A stretch of DNA of 64,000 nucleotides, taken from Bradyrhizobium sp. LMTR 3. Lineage in GTDB: Bacteria; Pseudomonadota; Alphaproteobacteria; Rhizobiales; Xanthobacteraceae. The notes under the pieces are model-generated. The model made no database searches and was not told where the DNA came from. It worked only from the letters and a program-made list of their open reading frames with translations. This document shows, piece by piece, positions 1 to 8,803 of this stretch. Each line of letters begins with the position of its first letter. The stretch's first letter is position 1. The stretch lies in contig NZ_MAXC01000023.1 in NCBI RefSeq assembly GCF_001693485.1, positions 186,001 through 250,000 on the forward strand, in the 5' to 3' direction. The position numbers and the translations under genes were made by a program.

Positions 1-223
1 GACGGCGAATGGGTAACTCTCCAAAGTTGTGAAAGAAGGGCCGTAGTTTGAAGCAATACGCTCAAGACAGCAAGCGAACTCACGATCTGCGCCCGAAAAC
101 CGTCAAATGCGAGGCATTTCGGTCACGTCCGGCAAATATAGCGCGGCGGCCTGATCCGCAAGCGCCGGGCGCTCTCATGCTTGACCGATAGAGCGCGCTC
201 GCGGACAAAGCGGCAAGGCGAGA

Positions 224-1042
224 GTGACCGATCCAATGACTGATTCAACGACAAATTCAGCGCCAATCGACCAGGAACCGTCCTTTATCGAGGTCGGAGA
301 GGGCGCCGCCGGCCGCCGGATCGCGGTGCGCGCCCGCGCCGGCAGCGGGCCCGGGCTATTCTGGCTCGGTGGCTTCAATTCCGACATGCGGGGCACCAAG
401 GCGCTCGCGTTGGACGCCTGGGCCGCGGAACATGGCCGGGCCTGTATTAGATTCGATTATTCCGGCCATGGCGAATCGGGCGGCGCTTTCATCGATGGCA
501 CCATCGGACGCTGGCTGGAAGACAGCGTTGCGGTATTCGAGCAGTTCTGCCGGGGCCCGCAGGTCGTGATCGGTTCATCGATGGGCGGCTGGCTGGCGCT
601 CCTGCTGGCGCGCGCCATTGCCGACCGTGATGCGGCGCCTGCGAAGCTTGCCGGGCTGGTGCTGATCGCACCGGCGCCTGATTTCACCGAGCAATTGATG
701 TGGAACAATTTTTCCGACGAGGTCCGCGAGGAGATCCGGACCAAGGGCGTGTGGATGCGGCCGTCGGAGTATGGTGACGGCGCACCCTATCCGATCACGC
801 GCGCGCTGATCGAGGAGGGCCGCAATCATCTCCTGCTCGGCAGCGCCATCGAGGTCGGATGCCCCGTGCGCATCCTGCAGGGTGCGCAGGATCCCGACGT
901 GCCCTGGCAGCACGCCTTCGCGCTGGCGCACCGGTTGCCGGCCGAGGACGTGGTGTTGACCATGATCCAGGACGGCGACCACCGCCTGTCCCGCCTGCAA
1001 GACATCGCGCGGATCATCGCTGCGGTGGCAGAGATGGGGTGA
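224..1042 (+). CDS. alpha/beta hydrolase
   Basis: A 272-residue serine hydrolase of the alpha/beta fold, probably cytoplasmic because no signal peptide is visible. The nucleophile elbow is G-S-S-M-G-G, with the likely catalytic Ser at residue 119. An acidic residue (QDPDVP) and a histidine (DGDHRLS) follow in the expected order near the C-terminus. An early G-G-F-N segment could form the oxyanion loop. The substrate cannot be read from sequence; the closest general type is the small carboxylesterase/lysophospholipase-like group. The GTG at 224 has AAGG a few bases upstream; an ATG at 236 is an alternative start. The gene stands alone, 52 bases before a SnoaL-like gene on the same strand, which may be co-transcribed. 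Confidence 0.85.
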   Translation: MTDPMTDSTTNSAPIDQEPSFIEVGEGAAGRRIAVRARAGSGPGLFWLGGFNSDMRGTKALALDAWAAEHGRACIRFDYSGHGESGGAFIDGTIGRWLEDSVAVFEQFCRGPQVVIGSSMGGWLALLLARAIADRDAAPAKLAGLVLIAPAPDFTEQLMWNNFSDEVREEIRTKGVWMRPSEYGDGAPYPITRALIEEGRNHLLLGSAIEVGCPVRILQGAQDPDVPWQHAFALAHRLPAEDVVLTMIQDGDHRLSRLQDIARIIAAVAEMG

Positions 1043-1094
1043 TCTTCTCTTCCTTCTCCCAGAAGGGGAGAGGCAGCGACCCGGAGACAACACC

Positions 1095-1565
1095 ATGAAC
1101 ACATCCACCATGCTCCGCGCCTTCTGTGACGCGGTCGAGCAGCGCAACGGCAAGGCGTTCGCGGAACTGTTTACGGAGGACGGCGTCTATCACGACGTGT
1201 TCTATGGCGCGTTTGAAGGCCGGGCCAAAATCGCTGACATGATCGACGACTGGTTCTATCGCACGGCGACTGATTTTCGCTGGGACATGCATGATCCCGT
1301 CACTGACGGCCACACGCTCTATGCGCGTTACACGTTCAGCTATCGCTCGACGCTGCCGGAGGCTGAAGGTGCGCGGGCGATGTTCGAGGGCGTCGCGATC
1401 ATGCGGCTGCGCGACGGCAGGATCATGGAATATCACGAGGTCGCCAACACCGCGCCGGCGTTCGTCGATCTCAAATTTGCGCCGGAGCGGATTGCCAAGA
1501 TCGTTGCCAAGCAGGGCGTAGCGCTGAAGGCGCGGCCGGAGATGAAGCGGCATTTGGCGGAGTGA
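1095..1565 (+). CDS. SnoaL-like / NTF2-fold protein
   Basis: A 156-residue protein with the pattern of the SnoaL/NTF2-like superfamily: an N-terminal helix (residues 1-25), then ELFTEDGVYHDVFYG and a curved sheet with the Y-H-E-V segment near the C-terminus. Such proteins are small cone-shaped enzymes or ligand binders, for example isomerases, hydratases and polyketide cyclases. No specific substrate is implied here. The ATG at 1095 is preceded by CGGAGA at good spacing. It follows the hydrolase closely on the same strand, so a two-gene unit is likely. The stop is immediately followed by a palindromic repeat. Confidence 0.75.
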   Translation: MNTSTMLRAFCDAVEQRNGKAFAELFTEDGVYHDVFYGAFEGRAKIADMIDDWFYRTATDFRWDMHDPVTDGHTLYARYTFSYRSTLPEAEGARAMFEGVAIMRLRDGRIMEYHEVANTAPAFVDLKFAPERIAKIVAKQGVALKARPEMKRHLAE

Positions 1566-1570
1566 GCACC

Positions 1571-1746
1571 GTCATTCCGGGGCGCGCGAAGCGCGAACCC
1601 GGAATCTCGAGGTTCTCAGGTGCGCCGCCGGTGGCGTGCATTGCGACCCTCATGGTGAGGAGGCGCCCTTGCGCCGTCTCGAACCATGAGGCCGGCTAGT
1701 GGCCTCGTCCTTCGAGACGCGCTTCGCGCACCTCAGGATGAGGGTC
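1571..1746. repeat. composite palindromic intergenic repeat
   Basis: Two adjoining modules. The first starts GTCATTCCGGGG, the same start as the repeat at 16087. The second is a long imperfect inverted repeat whose arms carry CTCATGGTGAGG / CCTCAGGATGAG and GTCTCGAA / TTCGAGAC. The right end overlaps the last codons of queG on the minus strand (stop at 1733). Confidence 0.7.
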
Positions 1747-2893
1747 TGGTAGCGGTGCTGGTGAGTCTCCACTCCTCGATCACTTCTTCATCCGTCTCAG
1801 CGCTTATCGCCCTCGCAGCCAGCGCGTCGAATCTCTCCCGCTCCATCAATTGCGACAGCGCCCATACCGCTGCGCCGCGCACGAGCGGGCTTGCATCGTC
1901 AAGCAATCGCTCTGCTTCAATCGCCAGCGCCGCATCCCCAGCATTGCCGATCGCGATCAGCACGTTGCGGACAAAACGGTCACGGCCGATGCGCTTGACA
2001 GGCGATTTCGTAAACAGCCCGCGAAATGCAGCGTCGTCGAGCCGCGCCAACACTGCCAGCGAAGGCGCGCGCAGTTCCGCGCGCGCGGCGAGTTTGGTTT
2101 CTTGGCCTTTTTGCGCGAATTTGTTCCACGGGCACACGGCGAGGCAATCGTCGCAGCCATAGATGCGGTTGCCGATGCTTTTGCGGAATTCACGCGGGAT
2201 CGGCCCCTTGTTCTCGATCGTCAGATAGGAAATGCAGCGTCGCGCATCGAGCTTGTAAGGTGCGGGGAACGCAGCAGTCGGGCAGATCTCCTGGCAGGCA
2301 TTGCAGGTTCCGCAATGGTCGGTGTCGGCGGTGTCGCGCGGCAGCTCGGCGGCGGTGAAGATCGCACCGAGAAACAGCCATGAGCCGAACTCGCGCGAGA
2401 CGAGATTGGTGTGCTTGCCTTGCCAGCCGAGCCCCGCCGCCTGCGCCAGCGGCTTTTCCATCACCGCTGCCGTATCGATGAACACTTTCACTTCCTCGCC
2501 AGACGCCGCGACCAGCCACCGCGCCAGTGTCTTCAGGCGCTTCTTGATCACGTCGTGATAGTCATCGCCCTGGGCATAGGCAGAGATTGCGCCGCGCGTG
2601 CGCCTTTCGAGAAGCGCGAGCGGATTGTCATCGGGTCCGTAATTGAAGCCGAGCATGATGATCGACCGCACGCCCGGCCACAGCACGCGCGGATCCATCC
2701 GCCGCTCGGGCTGAGCGGCGAGCCAGTCCATGTCGCCATGCGCGCCGGCATCGAGGAACTCGCGGAAATACTTTCCGGTATTGCCGAGCGCGCCGGGATC
2801 GGTGACGCCGATGCAATCGAAACCGAGCGTCGCGGCTTCGCGCACGAGCGCGGACTTTAGATCGCTGGCGGCGAGCTTGACGGCCTTGTTCAG
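1733..2893 (-). CDS. queG: epoxyqueuosine reductase QueG
   Basis: QueG reduces epoxyqueuosine to queuosine in tRNA, the last step of Q biosynthesis, using cobalamin and two [4Fe-4S] clusters. Both ferredoxin-like cluster motifs are visible: C-G-T-C-N-A-C-Q-E-I-C-P and later C-D-D-C-L-A-V-C-P-W-N. The N-terminal part (TLGFDCIGVTDPG) is the cobalamin-binding region, and HEAT-like helices follow the clusters. The start is uncertain. Family N-termini fit a start at the CTG at 2891-2893, which overlaps the GST stop in a CTGA arrangement (386 residues). The next in-frame GTG is at 2845. There is no ATG in the plausible interval. The last few codons lie in a palindromic repeat. Confidence 0.88.
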   Translation of the reverse strand: MNKAVKLAASDLKSALVREAATLGFDCIGVTDPGALGNTGKYFREFLDAGAHGDMDWLAAQPERRMDPRVLWPGVRSIIMLGFNYGPDDNPLALLERRTRGAISAYAQGDDYHDVIKKRLKTLARWLVAASGEEVKVFIDTAAVMEKPLAQAAGLGWQGKHTNLVSREFGSWLFLGAIFTAAELPRDTADTDHCGTCNACQEICPTAAFPAPYKLDARRCISYLTIENKGPIPREFRKSIGNRIYGCDDCLAVCPWNKFAQKGQETKLAARAELRAPSLAVLARLDDAAFRGLFTKSPVKRIGRDRFVRNVLIAIGNAGDAALAIEAERLLDDASPLVRGAAVWALSQLMERERFDALAARAISAETDEEVIEEWRLTSTATRPSS

Positions 2894-3582
2894 AAGTCGA
2901 GGTCCACGTAGGTGCGTGACGCCGGTACGCCCGCCAGCCACTCGCTCAAGAGCGGGCGGAACGACGGGCGGGATTTCACCCGCGCGTACCACGCCTTTGC
3001 CGCTTCGTCCTCGCTCCATGGCACATCGCCCAGATAATCGATCGCCGAAAGGTGCGCCGCGGCGGCGAGATCCGCGTAGCTCAGCCGGTCGCCGGCGAGG
3101 AAATTCCGCGTCTGCGCCAGCCAGCCGATATAGGCCAGATGATAGCGCACATTGACCTTGGCCGCGCGGATCACGTCCGCCGCCGGCGCGCCGCCGCCAT
3201 TCTCCTCGCTCATGAAACGCTTATAGATGCGCTCGGTTACCAGCGGGTTCGATGCCTCCTCGAAGAATTTTTCGTTGAACCACGCCATCAGCCGGCGCAC
3301 CTCGACGCGTTCCGCCATCGACGCCGGCAGCAGCCGCCGCTCGCCGGCCTCCAGGCCGTGCGTCTCGTCGAGATATTCGGCGATGACGCCAGCGCCGGGA
3401 ATCGGCGGAAAGCCGTCAGCCATCAATACCGGCGTGGTGCACGCGGGATTGAGCGCGAGAAACCCTTCACGCCGTTCCCAGGGTCGCTCTTCCACCAGGC
3501 GCAGGTCGAGGCCGTGTTCGCCCAGCACCAGGCGAATGAAGCGCGAATGCGGGCAGAACGGATGATGATAGAGCGTGTACAT
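2890..3582 (-). CDS. glutathione S-transferase family protein
   Basis: A 230-residue GST-like protein. The N-terminal thioredoxin-fold domain begins MYTLYHHPFCPHSRF with a C-P-H-S active-site-like motif; the usual cis-Pro segment (TTPVL) and an all-helical C-terminal domain with the SYADLAAAAHL helix follow. This is typical of FrmA/omega-like bacterial GSTs, and the natural substrate is unknown. The ATG at 3582 is preferred over a TTG five codons upstream because the first beta strand begins there. The stop overlaps the proposed start of queG, which suggests translational coupling of the two. Confidence 0.85.
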   Translation of the reverse strand: MYTLYHHPFCPHSRFIRLVLGEHGLDLRLVEERPWERREGFLALNPACTTPVLMADGFPPIPGAGVIAEYLDETHGLEAGERRLLPASMAERVEVRRLMAWFNEKFFEEASNPLVTERIYKRFMSEENGGGAPAADVIRAAKVNVRYHLAYIGWLAQTRNFLAGDRLSYADLAAAAHLSAIDYLGDVPWSEDEAAKAWYARVKSRPSFRPLLSEWLAGVPASRTYVDLDF

Positions 3583-3654
3583 GAAATCCTTGAACAATTC
3601 GCGGCGACGCTCAAGGAACCCGAGCGGTCAAGCCGCGTCATGCGAATCGCGATA

Positions 3655-3770
3655 CCAGAGCCTATTCGGTTCTGCCTGAAATCAGAACCGAATAGGCTGT
3701 AGCCTTTGTTTTGACGCGTTTTGTTTGCGCGAACCGGGATTCAGTTCGCTCGAAAACGCTATAGCCAAGC
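3655..3770. repeat. interspersed repeat, family A copy 1
   Basis: Contains the inverted pair CCTATTCGGTTCTG / CAGAACCGAATAGG, then GTTTTGACGCGTTTTG, GCGCGAACCGG and CGCTCGAAAACGCT. The same blocks in the same order occur at 14902-15032, so this is a repeat family. It fills most of the gap upstream of uppP. Confidence 0.8.
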
Positions 3771-3871
3771 CGGCGCAAGAGGCAACTGTCTTTGGCGTTT
3801 TTTTGCGATTGCGGCATCGGGATGAATAGGCGAGAAGGACGCGGTTTTTCCAGTCAAAACGGACCCCCATC

Positions 3872-4678
3872 ATGATGTCGGATGTAGTGAAGGCGGTGAT
3901 TCTCGGCATCATCGAGGGCGTCACGGAATTCCTTCCGGTTTCGTCGACCGGCCATATGCTGGTCGCGCAACGATTCTTCGGGCTTGGCGAGGGCGCGTTC
4001 TGGCAGAGCTTTGTCGTGCTGATTCAGCTCGGTGCGATCCTCGCCATCGTCATGCTCTATTTCGTCAAATTGTCGCGCGTCGCGCTAGGCATGTTCACCA
4101 ACCCCGACGACCGTCGTTTCGTGATCGGCGTATTGCTGGCGTTTCTGCCGGCGGTGGTCATCGGCCTGGTTGCCGGCAAGTACATCAAGGAGTTTCTCTT
4201 CAATCCATGGGTGGTGTGCTTCACCCTGATCGTCGGCGGCGCAATTCTGTTGTGGGTCGATCAACTCTATCTCAAGCCGACACAGCATGACGCCACGCGC
4301 TATCCGCTGCTGATGTATCTGTGGATCGGCATCGCGCAATGCGTGGCGATGATTCCCGGCGTCTCGCGCTCCGGCGCCAGCATCGTGGCGGCGATGCTGC
4401 TCGGCGGTGACAAGCGATCGGCCGCGGAGTTTTCGTTCTTTCTCGCGATCCCGACCATGATCGGCGCGTTCGCCTATGATTTCTACAAGAACCGCGCCGA
4501 GATGACGACCGATCACATCGGCATCATCGCGGTCGGCTTCGTGGTCTCGTTCATCACCGCGGCGATCGTGGTGAAGACGTTCCTCACCTATGTCACCCGC
4601 CACGGATTCACGTTCTTTGCGTGGTGGCGCGTCGCCATCGGCACGCTCGGCCTGATCGCGCTGGCGCTGGGGAAGTAG
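3872..4678 (+). CDS. uppP: undecaprenyl-diphosphatase UppP (BacA)
   Basis: Integral membrane phosphatase that converts undecaprenyl diphosphate to the monophosphate, recycling the lipid carrier for peptidoglycan and O-antigen synthesis. Its overproduction gives bacitracin resistance. It has 268 residues and about seven to eight hydrophobic segments. Both family motifs are present: E-G-V-T-E-F-L-P-V-S-S-T-G-H near residue 15 and P-G-V-S-R-S-G-A-S near residue 165. Length matches the family. The gene is monocistronic and followed by a strong palindromic repeat. Confidence 0.96.
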   Translation: MMSDVVKAVILGIIEGVTEFLPVSSTGHMLVAQRFFGLGEGAFWQSFVVLIQLGAILAIVMLYFVKLSRVALGMFTNPDDRRFVIGVLLAFLPAVVIGLVAGKYIKEFLFNPWVVCFTLIVGGAILLWVDQLYLKPTQHDATRYPLLMYLWIGIAQCVAMIPGVSRSGASIVAAMLLGGDKRSAAEFSFFLAIPTMIGAFAYDFYKNRAEMTTDHIGIIAVGFVVSFITAAIVVKTFLTYVTRHGFTFFAWWRVAIGTLGLIALALGK

Positions 4679-4688
4679 GTCGAGAATG

Positions 4689-4775
4689 GTAGGGTGGGCA
4701 AAGGCGCTCTTGCGCCGTGCCCACCATCCAGCATTGCGCTCGCGATGGTGGGCACGCTTCGCTTTTGCCCACCCT
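4689..4775. repeat. nested palindromic repeat between uppP and NDUFA9-like gene
   Basis: The outer arms at 4689-4706 and 4758-4775 match at 17 of 18 positions (GTAGGGTGGGCAAAGGCG). The inner arms CGTGCCCACCATC / GATGGTGGGCACG match perfectly over 13 bp. It lies between convergent genes, so it could fold into a bidirectional terminator-like hairpin. Confidence 0.85.
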
Positions 4776-4784
4776 ACAAAAAAA

Positions 4785-5765
4785 CTACGCGCTCTTCCTT
4801 TGAAACTGCCCGGCGGCGCGGAAGCGCCAGAGATATTGCGGGGCGATCGCTTCCATCGCTTCCGGCGTAATGCCGAGCCCCTGCAGTGTCAGATCAGCCG
4901 CCTTCGCTTCGTCAGAGACGACATTGTCGACTTGCAGCATCGCCACCTGGTCCGGCGTCAGCTTCAACGGAGCCGGCGCGAATTGCAGGAACTGCGCCTT
5001 TAGCCTCGCCAGTCCCCACGGCAACGAAACCAGCATGCGCTTGCGGTCGGTGATCTTGAGGATGATTTCCATGATCTCGCGCATGGTCAGCACATCTGGC
5101 CCGCCGAGCTCGTAGGTCGCGCCCGGCTTGGTCTTGCCCTCGGCGGCGTCGGCGACCGCGTCGGCGACGTCGGCGACATAGGCCGGCTGTATCCGCGTCT
5201 CGCCGCCGCCGATCAGCGGCAGGAACGGCGATATCCGGGCGAGCGACGCAAAGCGGTTGGTGAATTGATCCTCGGGCCCGAACAGCAGCGACGGCCGCAG
5301 GATCGTGGCCGATGGCGCTGCCGCCAGCACGGCCTTCTCGCCTAAAGCCTTGGAGCGGAAGTAGGCCGACGGCGAATTCTCGTCGGCGCCGATCGCCGAT
5401 ACATGCACCATCTGCGCGCCGATGGCGGCGGCGGCCTTGGCGATGGTTTCGGCGCCTTTGGTCTGCACCGCGTCGAAGGTCTGCGCGCCGCTCTCGGCCA
5501 GGGTGCCGATCAGGTTGACCACGGTTTCGGAACCGCGCATCACCGCCTCCACCGAAGCCGGGTAGCGCAGATTGGCCTGCACGGGGTGGATCTGGCCGAC
5601 CCGGCCGAGCGGTTGCAGGTGCCCCGCCAGTTCGGGCCGCCGCACCGCCACCCGAATCCGATAGCCGCGCTTGGCCAGCGCCCGGACCACGTTTCGCCCC
5701 AGAAAGCCCGATCCGCCAAACACCGTGATGAGCGTTTCCAGGTTCGCTGCCGCGTGCAATGCCAT
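4785..5765 (-). CDS. NAD(P)-binding protein, complex I NDUFA9-like
   Basis: A 326-residue atypical short-chain dehydrogenase of the NDUFA9/NmrA-like type. The Rossmann motif T-V-F-G-G-S-G-F-L-G-R-N is at residues 13-24 and is followed by VRRPELAGHL. The catalytic Y-x-x-x-K appears as Y-F-R-S-K. Alphaproteobacterial members are related to the NDUFA9 accessory subunit of respiratory complex I, but whether this one associates with complex I is inference. The start at 5765 (MALHAAANLETLITVFGG) is chosen because the Rossmann strand begins soon after; a longer frame upstream adds 34 unlikely residues. Confidence 0.8.
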   Translation of the reverse strand: MALHAAANLETLITVFGGSGFLGRNVVRALAKRGYRIRVAVRRPELAGHLQPLGRVGQIHPVQANLRYPASVEAVMRGSETVVNLIGTLAESGAQTFDAVQTKGAETIAKAAAAIGAQMVHVSAIGADENSPSAYFRSKALGEKAVLAAAPSATILRPSLLFGPEDQFTNRFASLARISPFLPLIGGGETRIQPAYVADVADAVADAAEGKTKPGATYELGGPDVLTMREIMEIILKITDRKRMLVSLPWGLARLKAQFLQFAPAPLKLTPDQVAMLQVDNVVSDEAKAADLTLQGLGITPEAMEAIAPQYLWRFRAAGQFQRKSA

Positions 5766-5914
5766 CGGGGTCAATTCCTGCCGGTCAAATTCGAAGATAT
5801 CGGTGGGATTTAGCGGATTCGCGATACGCCAACACGGCTCCGCTGTACAGCGTATTTCGGATGGCATTGAAGCGATTTGACAAGCGCGTGACTGATCCTT
5901 ACTAACCCGCCCGG

Positions 5915-6001
<87 letters not shown>

Positions 6002-6328
6002 TTGCCCTTGCCCCAATGAGTTGAGACACCTGCGGCCTTGATGCTAGGCGGTCCGCTCCGCCTTGGGCGTCAATCGAAATCCGGAGCATCGGGCCGGCGC
6101 CGCCCCCGGATCCAAGCTCACGGATTTTCCGGCGGCTTCGGCCAGCCGCTCGCCGCGAACGCCGCCTCCGCTCAACGGCGCGCAAAACAGCCGAACGCTG
6201 GAAATGGGAATAAAATCGTCACGAAGCGGCCATTTCCTGCCCTATAAGCCGTGCCCAGCCGCTCGCCTCCGGCGGTTTCGGGCGCTAGTGTTTCCGTCGA
6301 ATCGACTGAAGACACGAGGCTTCCCTTC
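6002..6328. other. intergenic region without recognised feature
   Basis: 327 bases between tRNA-Leu and rnd. No convincing small gene, terminator hairpin or repeat is visible. The part nearest rnd may hold its promoter, but no clear -35/-10 pair stands out. Confidence 0.5.
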
Positions 6329-6943
6329 ATGACAATCCGCCTGCATCGTGGCGACCTGCCCGATCTGTCCCGCTACAAGGATTCGGTGGCGATCGATACC
6401 GAGACCATGGGGCTCAATCCGCATCGTGACCGGCTCTGCGTGGTGCAGATGTCGAACGGCGATGGCAGCGCTGATGTCATCCAGATCCCCAAGGGCCATA
6501 CCGACGCGCCGAACCTGAAGGCGCTGCTCGCCAATCCGGCCATCACGAAGATCTTCCACTTCGCCCGCTTCGATGTCGCCGTGCTCTACAACACCTTCGG
6601 CGTGATGCCGCAGCCAGTCTATTGCACCAAGATCGCCTCGCGGCTGAGCCGCACCTATACCGACCGCCACGGCCTGAAGGACCTGGTGCGCGAGCTGCTC
6701 AACATCGATCTGTCGAAGCAGCAGCAGTCGAGCGACTGGGGATCAGCGAGTTTGAGCGAGGCGCAGCTCGCCTATGCCGCGTCTGACGTGCTGCATCTGC
6801 ATGGCCTTCGCGAGCGGCTCGATGCCATGCTGGCGCGCGAGGGGCGCACGGCGATGGCACAGGCCTGTTTCGACTTCCTGCCGACCCGGGCAAAACTCGA
6901 TCTCGGCGGCTGGGAGGCCGAGGACATCTTCGCGCATTCGTGA
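6329..6943 (+). CDS. rnd: ribonuclease D, short form
   Basis: A 3'-5' exoribonuclease of the DEDDy family that trims tRNA and other stable RNA 3' ends. The four motifs are visible in order: D-T-E-T in VAIDTETMGLNP, the KIFHFARFDVAVL segment, and Y-A-A-S-D-V near residue 160. With 204 residues it consists of the exonuclease domain only; the HRDC domains of the about 375-residue E. coli RNase D are absent, as is common in alphaproteobacteria. The ATG at 6329 starts the first beta strand, and an upstream in-frame extension is unlikely to be translated. Confidence 0.9.
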   Translation: MTIRLHRGDLPDLSRYKDSVAIDTETMGLNPHRDRLCVVQMSNGDGSADVIQIPKGHTDAPNLKALLANPAITKIFHFARFDVAVLYNTFGVMPQPVYCTKIASRLSRTYTDRHGLKDLVRELLNIDLSKQQQSSDWGSASLSEAQLAYAASDVLHLHGLRERLDAMLAREGRTAMAQACFDFLPTRAKLDLGGWEAEDIFAHS

Positions 6944-6945
6944 TG

Positions 6946-7090
6946 CGTGCCCCGGACGCTGCGTTTACGCGCGTCTTCGAAGCGCTATGGTGATGCGCTG
7001 CTGATCCGGGGCCCATGTTTCCACACGTCGGGCGCTGGGTCCCGGCTCTGCGGAGCAGCGTGAAGAACGCTGCACCGCGTCCGGGACACG
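6946..7090. repeat. palindromic intergenic repeat between rnd and lptC
   Basis: The terminal arms CGTGCCCCGGACGC (6946) and GCGTCCGGGACACG (7077) match at 13 of 14 positions. Internal blocks (GGGTCCCGGCTCTGCGGAG, CAGCGTGAAGAACGCTG) add shorter pairings. Resembles the palindromic repeats common in Bradyrhizobium-type genomes. Confidence 0.75.
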
Positions 7091-7203
7091 GTTAAATAGT
7101 CCGCTTCCGCCCCGTTTCGGTCACACTCATCGCGAGTGTCCGGGCTGCATAATCCCGCGATTGCGGGTAGGATGACGCTCCCTTGGGCGTCTTTGGAGCC
7201 GCG

Positions 7204-7929
7204 GTGAACTCGATACAGAACCCAGCCTTTGCCACCGGAATGGAGGCCCGTTTTGCCGCGGCCGCCCGCCACAGCCGGATGGTGCGGGTGCTGCGGGTCG
7301 CGGTCCCGGCGGCGGTGCTGCTGGCCATGGCCGGGATCGTCGCGATCTCGATCTTCAACCCGTTCCGCATCACGGGGCTCTCGAAGCTGCCGGTCGACAT
7401 CGGCAATCTCGTGGTGTCAGGCACCAAGATCACCATGGAAACGCCGCACCTTGCCGGCTTCTCCACCGACCAGCGCCCATACGAATTGTGGGCCAAGGCG
7501 GCGATCCAGGATCTGGCCAACCCCGATCACGTCGAACTCCAGACGTTGCGGGCCAAGGTCATGATGGAGGACACGAGCACCGTGACGATGGATGCCCGCA
7601 CGGGATTTTTCGACAGCAAGCAGCAGATGCTCGATCTGCGCAAGGACATCTTTCTGCAATCCTCCACCGGCTACGAGGCGAAACTGTCGCAGGCCTATGT
7701 CGATATCAACAAGGGAACGGTGATCTCGGACGAGCATGTCGACGTGAAATTGCTGAACGGTACGCTCACCGCCGACCGGCTCAGGATCATCAACAGCGGC
7801 GAGATCGTGCGCTTCGAAGGCAATGTTGTGATGAACTTGGTCATGGAAAGTCCTCCGGCACCTGCTCCCGAGCCTGAGCCGCAGCCGAAGACGCGGTCCA
7901 TCAGCGGCAAGTCCGCCAACACGAAATGA
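7204..7929 (+). CDS. lptC: LPS export ABC transporter periplasmic protein LptC
   Basis: LptC is the bitopic inner-membrane partner that passes lipopolysaccharide from LptB2FG to LptA. The 241-residue product has a short cytoplasmic N-terminus, one membrane segment (about residues 33-55, VAVPAAVLLAMAGIVAISIF) and a periplasmic beta-jellyroll with repeated strand segments. The C-terminal tail is Pro/Glu-rich. The GTG at 7204 has GGAG five bases upstream, making it a better start than the TTG at 7183. The stop overlaps the lptA start (ATGA), so the two are translationally coupled. Confidence 0.9.
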   Translation: MNSIQNPAFATGMEARFAAAARHSRMVRVLRVAVPAAVLLAMAGIVAISIFNPFRITGLSKLPVDIGNLVVSGTKITMETPHLAGFSTDQRPYELWAKAAIQDLANPDHVELQTLRAKVMMEDTSTVTMDARTGFFDSKQQMLDLRKDIFLQSSTGYEAKLSQAYVDINKGTVISDEHVDVKLLNGTLTADRLRIINSGEIVRFEGNVVMNLVMESPPAPAPEPEPQPKTRSISGKSANTK

Positions 7930-8609
7930 TATCTATGATGCAGTTGTTCTCGCGCAGGTTTGCGGCAGTAGCGCTTGTGCTTGCGCTGACTGCCTCCGAT
8001 GGCGCCTTCGCGCAAGGCGCCATGTCGGGCGTGCCGAATGCGATGCAGGGCTTTTCGCAAAACCGCGATCAGCCGATTCAAATCGAGGCGGCGTCGCTCG
8101 AAATGCGCGACAAGAAAAAGGAGGCGACCTTCTCCGGAAACGTGAAGGTCGTGCAGGGCGATACCACCATGACCTCGAAGTCGCTGGTGGTGTTTTACGA
8201 CTCCGGTCCGGCGTCGGACGCGCCGCCCGCCGCGGCCAAGGGGCCGAAATCCGCGTCGATGCAGTCCGCGAGCCCCGGGCCCGGCGGCAGCTCGTCGATC
8301 CGCCGGCTCGAAGCCAAGGGCTCCGTCGTGGTCACGCAGAAGGACCAGGTCGTGACCGGCGAGACCGCGATTTTCGACACGCGGGCCAACCTCATCACCA
8401 TGGTGGGCGGGGTCGTGCTGACCCAGTGCAAGAACGTGCTCAAGGGCGACCGCCTCAAGGTCGACATGACGACCGGCGTGTCGCGCGTCGAATCCGACAG
8501 CGGCAAGGTGCAGGGCATGTTCATCCAGGGGGAGAATTGCGGGCCGGGATCGGGCGGGGCAAAGCCCGCTCCGGTCCAGATACCCTCGCTGATCCCCGGA
8601 AAAAAATAA
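7926..8609 (+). CDS. lptA: LPS transport periplasmic protein LptA
   Basis: Periplasmic bridge protein of the Lpt machine (OstA-like jellyroll). The 227-residue precursor has a signal peptide ending near A-F-A-Q. It then shows the OstA pattern IQIEAASLEMRDKKKEATFSG and a second strand block around GSVVVTQKDQVVTGETAIFDTR. A Ser/Pro/Gly-rich insert (about residues 95-125) divides the jellyroll, and this is longer than in E. coli LptA. It overlaps lptC by 4 bp and precedes lptB, giving the usual lptC-lptA-lptB-rpoN order. In-frame ATGs at 7935 and 7938 are alternative starts. Confidence 0.9.
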   Translation: MISMMQLFSRRFAAVALVLALTASDGAFAQGAMSGVPNAMQGFSQNRDQPIQIEAASLEMRDKKKEATFSGNVKVVQGDTTMTSKSLVVFYDSGPASDAPPAAAKGPKSASMQSASPGPGGSSSIRRLEAKGSVVVTQKDQVVTGETAIFDTRANLITMVGGVVLTQCKNVLKGDRLKVDMTTGVSRVESDSGKVQGMFIQGENCGPGSGGAKPAPVQIPSLIPGKK

Positions 8610-8803
8610 GCCAGATCAGCGCCTTAAAGATTATTTGGGGCGGTCACGGTTGAAGCCGGTAGCGCGAGCCTGTATCTACTGGGCAGGGCGCACGGTGGGG
8701 TGTTTCGCTGGGCAGGGACATCCATTCATTCATGGTTCGCTAGCGAAGCGATTCGCCGGCGGGCGCGTCGCGGAATCACCGTGAAAGGCTAAAGCGAAGC
8801 GGG

